Of a stretch of 8,088 nucleotides of DNA, positions 1 to 5,766 are shown piece after piece. Position 1 is the first letter of the stretch, and each line of letters begins with the position of its first letter. The stretch spans positions 1-8,088 of the forward strand of contig DAOWJS010000096.1 of assembly GCA_030640255.1 (NCBI GenBank), read 5' to 3'. The stretch is from Dehalococcoidales bacterium (lineage in GTDB: Bacteria; Chloroflexota; Dehalococcoidia; Dehalococcoidales; GCA-2688105). Below the pieces are notes generated by a model that saw nothing but the letters and a program-made list of their open reading frames with translations, was not told where the DNA came from and ran no database searches. Both the position numbers and the translations under genes were made by a program.

Positions 1-34
1 ATTGAGGGTAGATTGAAGGAGGTCAGAGCCAACA

Positions 35-298
35 GGGTGTCTAAGAGGGGCGAAGCCCCTCTTTTTAATATCCTTCCCCCCTTGAAAGGAGAGAGATACT
101 GAGGGAAAGTCGAAGAGAGGCGAAGCCTCTCTTATATAACTAAATCCCCTTCCCCTTGTTAAGGGGAAGGGGAAAAAGTCCTTGCCTGCTTTGGCAAGGA
201 TAAAGGGGATAGGGTTACCAAAAATAAAGGGTGAGGGGTTGTTAAACAATCTTTTATTGAAGGAAGGGGGTCAGGGGGATAGGTTGCTGGACAATCTC
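35..298 (+). repeat. Palindromic repeat, tandem copy A (upstream of the CorC operon)
   Basis: This gene-free region holds two degenerate units of a repeat seen again at 4634-4773 and 5611-5762. Unit 1 has a 9-bp hairpin (43-51 with 55-63, loop GAA), a 12-nt spacer (64-75) and an imperfect C-rich/G-rich hairpin from 76. Unit 2 has a 9-bp hairpin (113-121 with 125-133, loop GAA), again a 12-nt spacer (134-145), and a perfect 12-bp hairpin (146-157 with 161-172, loop GTT). A further 8-bp hairpin (179-186 with 193-200) appears to interrupt its tail. Two versions of the conserved tail follow, ending ACAATC near 250 and ACAATCTC at 298. The 18-mer GGGTGTCTAAGAGGGGCG at 35-52 recurs exactly at 5668-5685. 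No coding region is visible in 1-385. Confidence 0.8.
43..66 (+). terminator. Terminator-like hairpin within the repeat
   Basis: A perfect 9-bp GC-rich stem (43-51 with 55-63) with a 3-nt loop runs into a short T tract (TCTTTTT, about 60-66) on the plus strand. This has the shape of an intrinsic terminator and could end transcription of a plus-strand gene lying left of the window. The same hairpin plus T run occurs in repeat copy C at 5676-5700, where no plus-strand gene needs ending. The shape may therefore be a property of the repeat rather than a dedicated terminator. Confidence 0.35.
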
Positions 299-304
299 TT
301 CCTT

Positions 305-333
305 TTGACACGCCTATTAGCCAATGCTATGAT
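305..333 (+). promoter_or_regulatory. Extended -10 sigma-70 promoter for the four-gene operon
   Basis: A perfect -35 box TTGACA (305-310) is followed by a 17-nt spacer and the -10 box TATGAT (328-333). The TG of an extended -10 lies at 325-326. Transcription should start near 340, leaving a leader of about 45 nt before the ATG at 386. A GGGGTG ribosome-binding site lies about 7 nt before that ATG. The promoter begins only 6 nt after the last repeat tail. It is the only strong promoter seen for the genes through 5052. Confidence 0.8.
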
Positions 334-385
334 GAATTAAAAGGGATTAGTCAGGGATTTTTTAATAACAGTGGGGTGATAGCGT

Positions 386-1672
386 ATGCTCACAACGGAA
401 ACACTAGTACTATACCTGGTGCTTTTTTTGATTTGTCTTCTTTTGTCAGCCTTTTTTTCCAGCTCGGAGACAGCTTTTGTTTCCTTGCAAAGGATAAGGG
501 TTGAGCACCTGGTTGAGACTGAGGTCAAAGGAGCCAGGCGAGTAGCCAGAATGATTAAAAGGCCGGAGAAGCTTCTATCCACCATCCTGCTGGGTAATAA
601 CTTCGTCAACACGGCGGCGGCGGCTCTGGCTACAGTTATAGCCGTCTCTATCTGGGGGGAGCAGGGTATCCTAATCGCCACTATAGGAGTAACCATACTC
701 CTTTTGGTGTTTAGTGAAACTACCCCCAAAACCATAGCTACTCATCATGCTGAGAGGTTATCTCTAGCCTTTGCTCGACCCATTGGGTTCATATCCTGGT
801 TGCTTACCCCCTTGGTGATAGTGCTGAGCTGGATAGCCTCAGGGTTTAGCAAGCTGGTTGGTGGGGAACCGGTGCCCCGGTCTCTGGTCAGCGAGGAGGA
901 GATTCGTACTATGATATCGGTGGGACACAAGGAGGGGGCAGTGGAGGAGGAAGAGGCTGAGATGTTACACAAGGTTTTTGACTTTGGTGACCGACCGGTT
1001 CGTGAGGTCATGGTGCCGCGCCCTGAGGTGGTGTGTATCGAGCAAGGCTCCAAAATAGCCGACTTCCTTAGCCTTTATGCTGAATCCCCTCTATCCCGCT
1101 TCCCGGTATATCAGGAAAACATGGATAATGTGGTCGGTATCCTTTCCATAAAGGATGTGCTTATGGCTCAGGCTAAGGCTAAGGGGGCTATCACTGATGA
1201 GAGTACTATTGATGACTTGGTTCGCCCGGCTTACTTTACCCCGGAGACCAAGCGCATCAACAAACTTTTTGCCGAGATGCGTGATGAAAACTACCGGATG
1301 GCGGTAGTGGTCGATGAGTACGGCGGCACCGCAGGCATAGTCAGCCTGAGCCGATTAGTCGAGGAAATTGTCGGTCCGGTAGGGGATGAGCTAGCCGCTG
1401 CTGAAAAGGAGTATGAGGTAATCAATGAATACACCTTTCAGATTGATGGCAGTATGCGCATTGAGGAAGCCAACGAAGAGATGGACCTGGGGTTGCCCGA
1501 GGGCGATTACGAAACTGTAGCCGGCTTTGTGCTTGACCTTTTAGGGCATATCCCCAAACCGAATGACCAGCTAAGGTACAAGGGCTTAAAACTGGTGATA
1601 ACCGAAATGCGGGGGGTGAAAATCGAAAAAATTTTACTGACCAAGGAAGCCCATGCAGCGTCTGCGAGTTAG
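386..1672 (+). CDS. CNNM/CorC-family membrane transporter with CBS pair (hemolysin-C-like)
   Basis: Predicted integral membrane protein of the CNNM (DUF21)-CBS-CorC_HlyC family, whose characterised members take part in Mg2+ (and Co2+) efflux and homeostasis; the 'hemolysin' name is historical. The 428 residues are typical. Hydrophobic segments lie near residues 6-26, 65-88, 93-111 and 132-157, with the DUF21 signatures SSSETAF (25-31) and SETTPKTIA (110-118). A CBS pair follows: first from about 205 (REVMVPRPEV) to 262 (VVGILSIKDVL), second about 275-332, including VVVDEYGGTAGIVS (307-320). The C-terminal CorC_HlyC domain covers about 342-420. The ATG is the first start after an in-frame TAG at 380-382 and has a GGGGTG ribosome-binding site. 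It is first in the operon, and its 3' end overlaps the next gene by 20 nt. Family assignment is firm; the ion transported cannot be read from sequence. Confidence 0.93.
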   Translation: MLTTETLVLYLVLFLICLLLSAFFSSSETAFVSLQRIRVEHLVETEVKGARRVARMIKRPEKLLSTILLGNNFVNTAAAALATVIAVSIWGEQGILIATIGVTILLLVFSETTPKTIATHHAERLSLAFARPIGFISWLLTPLVIVLSWIASGFSKLVGGEPVPRSLVSEEEIRTMISVGHKEGAVEEEEAEMLHKVFDFGDRPVREVMVPRPEVVCIEQGSKIADFLSLYAESPLSRFPVYQENMDNVVGILSIKDVLMAQAKAKGAITDESTIDDLVRPAYFTPETKRINKLFAEMRDENYRMAVVVDEYGGTAGIVSLSRLVEEIVGPVGDELAAAEKEYEVINEYTFQIDGSMRIEEANEEMDLGLPEGDYETVAGFVLDLLGHIPKPNDQLRYKGLKLVITEMRGVKIEKILLTKEAHAASAS

Positions 1673-2300
1673 ATTCCACCGAGGGGAAGAAGTAAAGTTC
1701 ATCTCTCACCTTGACATAATGCGCCTGTGGCAAAGAGCATTTCACCGAGCCGGGATAGCCCTGGCCTACTCAGAGGGATTTAATCCCCACCCCCGAATGT
1801 CGCTGGCGGCACCCTTAGCCTTAGGGGTAACCAGCCAAGCTGAGCTAATGGATGTCTTTTGCCGGAGACAGGTTTCTCCACATTGGTTCACCGGTGCTGT
1901 AAGCCAGCAGTTGCCACCCGGTATTGAAATTCTACAGGTGTATAACATAGACCTGGGTCAGCCATCTTTACCATCCCTGGTTCGCTTTGTCGAATATGAG
2001 GTTGAAGTAGAAGCCGAAACAGGGCAAAAGGATACAGAAGCCGCCATTGCCGGCTTACTCTCGGTAAAGCACCTCCCGTGGCAACACCAGAGGGATACTG
2101 GCCCACGAAACTACGACCTGAGGGCTCTGATTGATGACCTGTGGCTAATCGGGTGGCACCAGCCCTATTGCACTCTGGGTATGAGGTTACGGTGTGACAG
2201 TAGTGGTGCGGGAAGACCGGAGCAGGTTGCCTTAGCCCTGGGCTTTACCCATTATCCACAGTCAATACACCGGACCAAACTTATCCTAAAAACAGGTTAA
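1653..2300 (+). CDS. DUF2344 (TIGR03936) radical-SAM-linked protein
   Basis: A 215-residue soluble protein of the DUF2344/TIGR03936 family. Its members are normally encoded beside, or fused to, a B12-binding-type radical SAM protein (TIGR03960); their biochemical role is unknown to me. Recognisable features are the N-terminal RLRVRFHRGEEVKFISHLD (3-21), the signature EGFNPHPRMSLAAPLALGV (41-59) followed by AELMDV (63-68), and the C-terminal GRPEQVALALG (187-197) and IHRTKLIL (205-212). Length is near the family norm for the stand-alone form. The ATG lies inside the end of the upstream gene with an AAGGAAG ribosome-binding site just before it, so translation is probably coupled. No radical SAM gene lies in the window, which is the odd point. 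The gene shares its reading frame with the following protease gene, separated by a TAA and 12 nt. Confidence 0.9.
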   Translation: MQRLRVRFHRGEEVKFISHLDIMRLWQRAFHRAGIALAYSEGFNPHPRMSLAAPLALGVTSQAELMDVFCRRQVSPHWFTGAVSQQLPPGIEILQVYNIDLGQPSLPSLVRFVEYEVEVEAETGQKDTEAAIAGLLSVKHLPWQHQRDTGPRNYDLRALIDDLWLIGWHQPYCTLGMRLRCDSSGAGRPEQVALALGFTHYPQSIHRTKLILKTG

Positions 2301-2312
2301 CCAGCACTGAAT

Positions 2313-3467
2313 ATGTCTCAGCCTAATGAAAGCCATAAACAAGAGCTAGCCCTGGACCGGGTAAGGCAGGAGAAGGCAAAAAAATACGCTAGAGCCAGGC
2401 GGTGGTTAGCCTTCGGCGATTTGGCACTAGCCGGTATTTTGTTGTTGCTCCTAGTGGTTAGTGGCCTTTCCCCAAGGTTAACGGGATGGTTTACGCTACC
2501 GGTAGTTCCAGGGGCTAGCCTTTATCTGGTTATGCTAATGTTAGCCTACGGGGTGTTATCAGCGCCGCTAAGCTACTATCGTGGCTTTGTCTTACCCCAC
2601 CGCTATGGACTGTCTATCCAGAAACTAACTGGCTGGCTGGGTGATAAAGCCAAGGCGGGAATATTGGGTCTGGCCCTCGGTGCTGGAATGGTGGCTGTTA
2701 TCTACTGGTTTATTACCAGCTTTCCAGCTATGTGGTGGCTGCTTAGCTGGGGCGTGGTGGTTGTGCTCAGCTTAGTACTGACCAATCTAGCCCCGGTTAT
2801 TATTGTGCCCCTCTTCTTCAAGATGGAGCTACTCAGTAACACCGACCTTAGGCTAAGGCTGGAGCAACTGGCACAGCGAGCTAAGGTGAGGGTTCGTGGT
2901 ATCTATACTATAGAGCTGAGCAGTAAAGGCACTACCGCTAATGCTGCCTTGATGGGACTGGGTAACACCAAGCGCATTGTCCTTGGCGATACCCTTCTCC
3001 AGCGATACTCACCACCAGAGATTGAAATAATTATGGCTCACGAGCTAGGACATCACCTCCATAGCGATATCTTGAGACTCTTGGTAATACAGTCAGCGAT
3101 ATGGTTGATTGGATTTTATGTCGCTGACCTTGCCCTGAAAGCCAGTGTAATGCCGTTAGGCTTTAATGGTATAGCCGACATAGCCGCTCTCCCCCTGCTA
3201 ATGCTGATATTTTCTGTAATCAGCCTGCTGATAGCCCCCTTGACCAATACCTACAGTCGTCACCTGGAGGTGGCGGCTGATGATTACGCCCTGAGATTAA
3301 CGGATAACCCCACATCATTTATTAATACTATGACCAAGCTGGCTGACCAGAATCTGTCTGAGGCTCAGCCCAGCCGGTGGGTGGAGCTTCTAATCTATGA
3401 CCACCCCTGTTACACTAAGAGAGTAGAGCATGCCCGTTATTACGCAGCACATAGCCGCAATCACTAA
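2313..3467 (+). CDS. Ste24/HtpX-like M48 membrane zinc metalloprotease
   Basis: A 384-residue multi-pass membrane protease of peptidase family M48, closest in layout to the CAAX prenyl protease 1 (Ste24) branch. Bacterial members probably act in membrane protein quality control rather than prenyl processing. An N-terminal M48_N-like region has hydrophobic segments near residues 33-52, 66-85, 116-136 and 141-169. The catalytic HELGHH is at 243-248 (zinc ligands H243 and H247, catalytic E244). The third ligand is E319 in SRHLEVAADDYAL. Supporting family motifs are TTANAALMGLGNTKRIVLGDTLL (in 207-229) and the closing DHPCYTKRVEHA (363-374). Two more hydrophobic segments lie near 252-272 and 291-310. 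The ATG has no clear Shine-Dalgarno sequence and sits 12 nt after the preceding TAA, so it probably depends on coupled translation or re-initiation. Confidence 0.92.
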   Translation: MSQPNESHKQELALDRVRQEKAKKYARARRWLAFGDLALAGILLLLLVVSGLSPRLTGWFTLPVVPGASLYLVMLMLAYGVLSAPLSYYRGFVLPHRYGLSIQKLTGWLGDKAKAGILGLALGAGMVAVIYWFITSFPAMWWLLSWGVVVVLSLVLTNLAPVIIVPLFFKMELLSNTDLRLRLEQLAQRAKVRVRGIYTIELSSKGTTANAALMGLGNTKRIVLGDTLLQRYSPPEIEIIMAHELGHHLHSDILRLLVIQSAIWLIGFYVADLALKASVMPLGFNGIADIAALPLLMLIFSVISLLIAPLTNTYSRHLEVAADDYALRLTDNPTSFINTMTKLADQNLSEAQPSRWVELLIYDHPCYTKRVEHARYYAAHSRNH

Positions 3468-3483
3468 AGCCAAGGGTGAATAG

Positions 3484-5052
3484 ATGATGAAGAGGGAAGG
3501 ACATCAACAGCCGCTGGAGCCGAGGGTGCTGCGCTTTATCCAGGAACATCACCTGGTATCAAGCCAGTACTACCTATTGGTGGCAGTATCCGGTGGACCG
3601 GATTCAGTCTGCCTGCTCCATGTCCTGGATAAACTCAAGGAGGAGCTGGGCGTAAGACTGCACGTGGCTCACCTTAACCACCAGCTGCGGGGGGCTGAGT
3701 CTGAGGCTGATGCCCGGTATGTTGCCGACCTAGCCCACCGTCTGGGTATCCCGGTTACTGTGGAACAGCGTGATGTAAAAGCCTATCACGCCCAGCAACA
3801 TTGTTCATTGGAAGAGGCAGCCCGTGAGGTAAGGTATACCTTCCTGGCTGAGGTAGCCAGGGCTATCGGCGCTGACCGGGTAGCCGTAGGTCATACTACT
3901 GACGACCACATAGAGACCATACTGATGCATCTAGTTCGGGGCACAGGAACCAGGGGGCTTCGGGGATTACAGCCGAGTAGTCGGTGGCTGTCTTTGGGGA
4001 ATAGCTTCACTATAGTAAGACCTTTGCTGGAGGTAAGACGGGAGGAGACCGCCGGCTATTGCCAACAGCACCAGCTTGTGCCCAGAATGGATGCCTCCAA
4101 TCTGTCACTATCGCCACTGAGGAATAGAATTCGTCACCAGCTCCTGCCCCTACTCAAGAGCTATAACCTGGGGGTAGCGGCAGCCCTGCTCCGAATGGCG
4201 CGCCTGGCTGAGGATGACCTCGCCTTTCTTGATGGAGAGAGCGCCCGATTATGGGGTGAGCTTGCCCGAGAAGAGGAGAACACAGTTATTTTAGATAAGG
4301 AAGGGTTTCTCAAGTTGCCCCCTGCCCTTAAGCGGCACCTGCTCCGAACCTCTATAGAGAAGTTATTAGGCAATCTCAAGGATATTGAGACGCGCCATAT
4401 TGAAGAAATAATGGACGCCTTAACCAAGCCAGCCGGGAAGAGGCTCAATCTACCTGGAGGCTTAATCTTCTCCATAGAATATGACAAATACCTGATAGGT
4501 CAAGACCCAGCGGCTTTATCACCCTTCCCTGGGTTAGACGCCGAGTTTACCCTAAGGTTGCCGGGCGAAACGCTGATACCGGGCTGGCGCATAGAGGCAA
4601 GCGTAGTTGACCCCTCCGTAGTAAAAGGGAAGCCCGAAGGGGCGTTAGCCCCTTCGGAAACCACAATTCCCCTTATTAAGGGAAGCGTGAAGGGGCGGAG
4701 CCCCTTCAAAACCTACATCTCCCCCGCTCCTTCAAAGGAGAGGGGGACTAAGGGGGTGAGGTTGATAGACAATATCCTTACCGCCTATTTTGACCTTGAC
4801 AGGACCGGTGATAAACTGCTGGTGCGAAGTCGTAAGCGCGGTGATAATTTTCAGCCACTGGGTATGAGCCAGCCCAAGAAGCTGGGGGAGTTTATGATTG
4901 ACGCCAAAATCCCTCATTCCTGGCGCCAGAGAATCCCCATCGTCTGCTCACCGAAGCATATTTTATGGGTTGTCGGCTGGCACATAGACGACAGGGTAAA
5001 GATTACCGAAGCTACCAAGCAGATTCTGTGTCTGGAATTTGAGCGGGGCTAG
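3484..5052 (+). CDS. tilS: tRNA(Ile)-lysidine synthetase TilS, with in-frame repeat insertion
   Basis: Cytoplasmic ATP-dependent enzyme that joins lysine to C34 of the tRNA-Ile with CAU anticodon, changing its decoding from AUG to AUA; it is normally essential. The N-terminal PP-loop ATPase domain shows SGGPDS (36-41), HLNHQLRG (63-70), the GHTTDDHIET motif (136-145), DASN (203-206) and RNRIRHQLLP (213-222). A substrate-binding region covers about 230-340. The TilS C-terminal domain covers about 433-518, including KLLVRSRKRGDNFQPLGM (444-461). The 522 residues are longer than the usual 430-470. The excess is residues about 379-428, encoded by a tandem palindromic repeat that also occurs between genes. 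All catalytic motifs are intact and the frame is open, so the enzyme is probably functional. AAGGGTGA at 3472-3479 serves the ATG at 3484; a second ATG directly follows it. It is last in the operon, 16 nt after the protease gene. Confidence 0.95.
   Translation: MMKREGHQQPLEPRVLRFIQEHHLVSSQYYLLVAVSGGPDSVCLLHVLDKLKEELGVRLHVAHLNHQLRGAESEADARYVADLAHRLGIPVTVEQRDVKAYHAQQHCSLEEAAREVRYTFLAEVARAIGADRVAVGHTTDDHIETILMHLVRGTGTRGLRGLQPSSRWLSLGNSFTIVRPLLEVRREETAGYCQQHQLVPRMDASNLSLSPLRNRIRHQLLPLLKSYNLGVAAALLRMARLAEDDLAFLDGESARLWGELAREEENTVILDKEGFLKLPPALKRHLLRTSIEKLLGNLKDIETRHIEEIMDALTKPAGKRLNLPGGLIFSIEYDKYLIGQDPAALSPFPGLDAEFTLRLPGETLIPGWRIEASVVDPSVVKGKPEGALAPSETTIPLIKGSVKGRSPFKTYISPAPSKERGTKGVRLIDNILTAYFDLDRTGDKLLVRSRKRGDNFQPLGMSQPKKLGEFMIDAKIPHSWRQRIPIVCSPKHILWVVGWHIDDRVKITEATKQILCLEFERG
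4634..4773 (+). repeat. Palindromic repeat, tandem copy B, translated inside tilS
   Basis: Two units of the repeat lie inside the tilS frame. The first, shortened, has a 10-bp hairpin (4634-4643 with 4648-4657), an 11-nt spacer and a small hairpin (CCCTT 4670-4674 with AAGGG 4678-4682). The second is complete. It has a 9-bp hairpin (4688-4696 with 4700-4708), a 12-nt spacer (4709-4720), an imperfect C/G-rich hairpin (4721-4732 with 4735-4746, one mismatch) and the conserved tail to 4773. The block 4738-4773 matches 5727-5762 at 34 of 36 positions. The encoded peptide (about residues 384-430) is rich in K, G, S and P. Of the three forward frames of the tail, only the tilS frame has no stop. 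Confidence 0.88.
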
Positions 5053-5065
5053 CTTCTAATTCAGA

Positions 5066-5536
5066 TTATGGGTTATTATCGAATATCTTTTCTCCCACAC
5101 GTTTGAAAGATGACAAATTGGGCTGCCGACGTTTTTGCTTTTCTATAATTGGCTTTAGTTTGTTGTAATCAACCTGCCAAATTTCACACAGTTCATATTT
5201 ATTGTCAAGCAGGGCAAGAAGTGCGTAGTCAAATTCATGTTTAGAAAAGATACCTGTCCGACCTGCATCCCGAGGTAATCCCTCAGATTCACCTCGGCGA
5301 GTCTTAATTTGAACTAGTAAGCCATCTTTGTCCACGGCATCAAAGCCCTCTGAACGAGAGTCCAATACTAGTCTAAGTCCAAGTTGGTGACAGACCAAGA
5401 CCTCACCAACTTCACCTGTTATCCCGAGTTTCCTTTTTCCGTTAGTTGCTGCCTCGTATTCCAGTGCCACATTGATAGCTGACTTGATGGTATTAATAAG
5501 TTTGTCATCTATTTTTATTGTCTTAGGAGTTTCCAC
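5066..5536 (-). CDS. Small DUF6998-like protein with PD-(D/E)XK-type motif
   Basis: A 156-residue soluble protein of unknown function. A helix with GEVGE (41-45) precedes GFDAVDKDG (64-72) and VQIKTR (75-80). The arrangement E, then D66, nine residues, then QIK (76-78) resembles the active site of PD-(D/E)XK nuclease-fold proteins. The later stretch KHEFDYALLALLD (99-111) and CEIWQVDY (117-124) recalls DUF6998 proteins; that name is from memory and should be confirmed. No DNA-binding domain, signal peptide or membrane segment is visible. The start is a GTG with a strong purine-rich ribosome-binding site. The gene is visibly AT-richer than its neighbours, converges on tilS with a 13-nt gap and stands alone, which together hint at acquired DNA. 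Nuclease activity is only a possibility. Confidence 0.75.
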   Translation of the reverse strand: METPKTIKIDDKLINTIKSAINVALEYEAATNGKRKLGITGEVGEVLVCHQLGLRLVLDSRSEGFDAVDKDGLLVQIKTRRGESEGLPRDAGRTGIFSKHEFDYALLALLDNKYELCEIWQVDYNKLKPIIEKQKRRQPNLSSFKRVGEKIFDNNP

Positions 5537-5545
5537 TGTTCTTTA

Positions 5546-5553
5546 CCCCCTCC
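5546..5553 (-). promoter_or_regulatory. Ribosome-binding site fixing the GTG start
   Basis: Read on the minus strand this is GGAGGGGG, lying about 9 nt before the GTG at 5536-5534. It is the strongest Shine-Dalgarno match near this gene and supports the GTG as the true start despite the non-ATG codon. Confidence 0.6.
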
Positions 5554-5555
5554 GT

Positions 5556-5584
5556 CTTATATGTTTCGACAAAACCAGTTTCAC
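5556..5584 (-). promoter_or_regulatory. Possible weak promoter for the DUF6998-like gene
   Basis: On the minus strand, GTGAAA (5584-5579, 4 of 6 matches to TTGACA) is spaced 17 nt from TATAAG (5561-5556). Transcription starting about 7 nt downstream would cut into the ribosome-binding site, giving an almost leaderless message, which weakens the call. A second TATAAG at 5590-5585 would leave a better leader but lacks a -35 match. Confidence 0.3.
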
Positions 5585-5610
5585 CTTATAGGTCGTTTAT
5601 CAGGGGTAGG

Positions 5611-5762
5611 TTGAAGGGGCGTAGCCCCTTCAAAGATTATTCTTCCTCCTCTCCCCTTTGACCTAGCGGGTGTCTAAGAGGGGCGGTAGCCCCTCTTTTT
5701 AGTATCATTCCCCCTCTCCCTTGAGGGAGAGGGGGACTAAGGGGGTGAGGGTGATAAACAAT
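5611..5762 (+). repeat. Palindromic repeat, tandem copy C (between two minus-strand genes)
   Basis: The first unit is partial: a perfect 10-bp hairpin (5611-5620 with 5624-5633, loop GTA), then a C-rich half-arm near 5646-5660 without its partner. The second unit is complete. It has a 9-bp hairpin (5676-5684 with 5689-5697) running into TTTTT, a 12-nt spacer (5698-5709), a perfect 12-bp hairpin (5710-5721 with 5724-5735, 2-nt loop) and the G-rich tail to 5762. The tail ends about 4 nt before the stop codon of the nicotinamidase fusion gene (5767-5769, minus strand). The hairpins could protect the 3' end of that message, but no T tract follows them on the minus strand, so an intrinsic terminator is not supported in that direction. 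Confidence 0.88.
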
Positions 5763-5766
5763 CTCA

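Noticed and set aside
35..250. Possible CRISPR array or direct-repeat array
   Set aside because: The hairpins differ in sequence, spacing is not that of repeat-spacer units, and there are no cas genes. The pattern is one of palindromes with a conserved tail.
337..735. Minus-strand open frame opposite the CorC-like gene, and similar ones at 745-1053, 1422-1745, 1766-1948, 1888-2106, 4161-4487, 4500-4709 and 4732-4917
   Set aside because: They lie opposite well-recognised genes, show no family features and have no convincing ribosome-binding context.
4612..4773. tilS as a pseudogene broken by insertion
   Set aside because: The frame is open throughout, the PP-loop motifs are intact and the C-terminal domain resumes normally after the insertion.
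5676..5700. Intrinsic terminator for the NAD-salvage operon
   Set aside because: The T tract follows the hairpin only on the plus strand. On the minus strand, where the operon is read, the stem is not followed by a T run.
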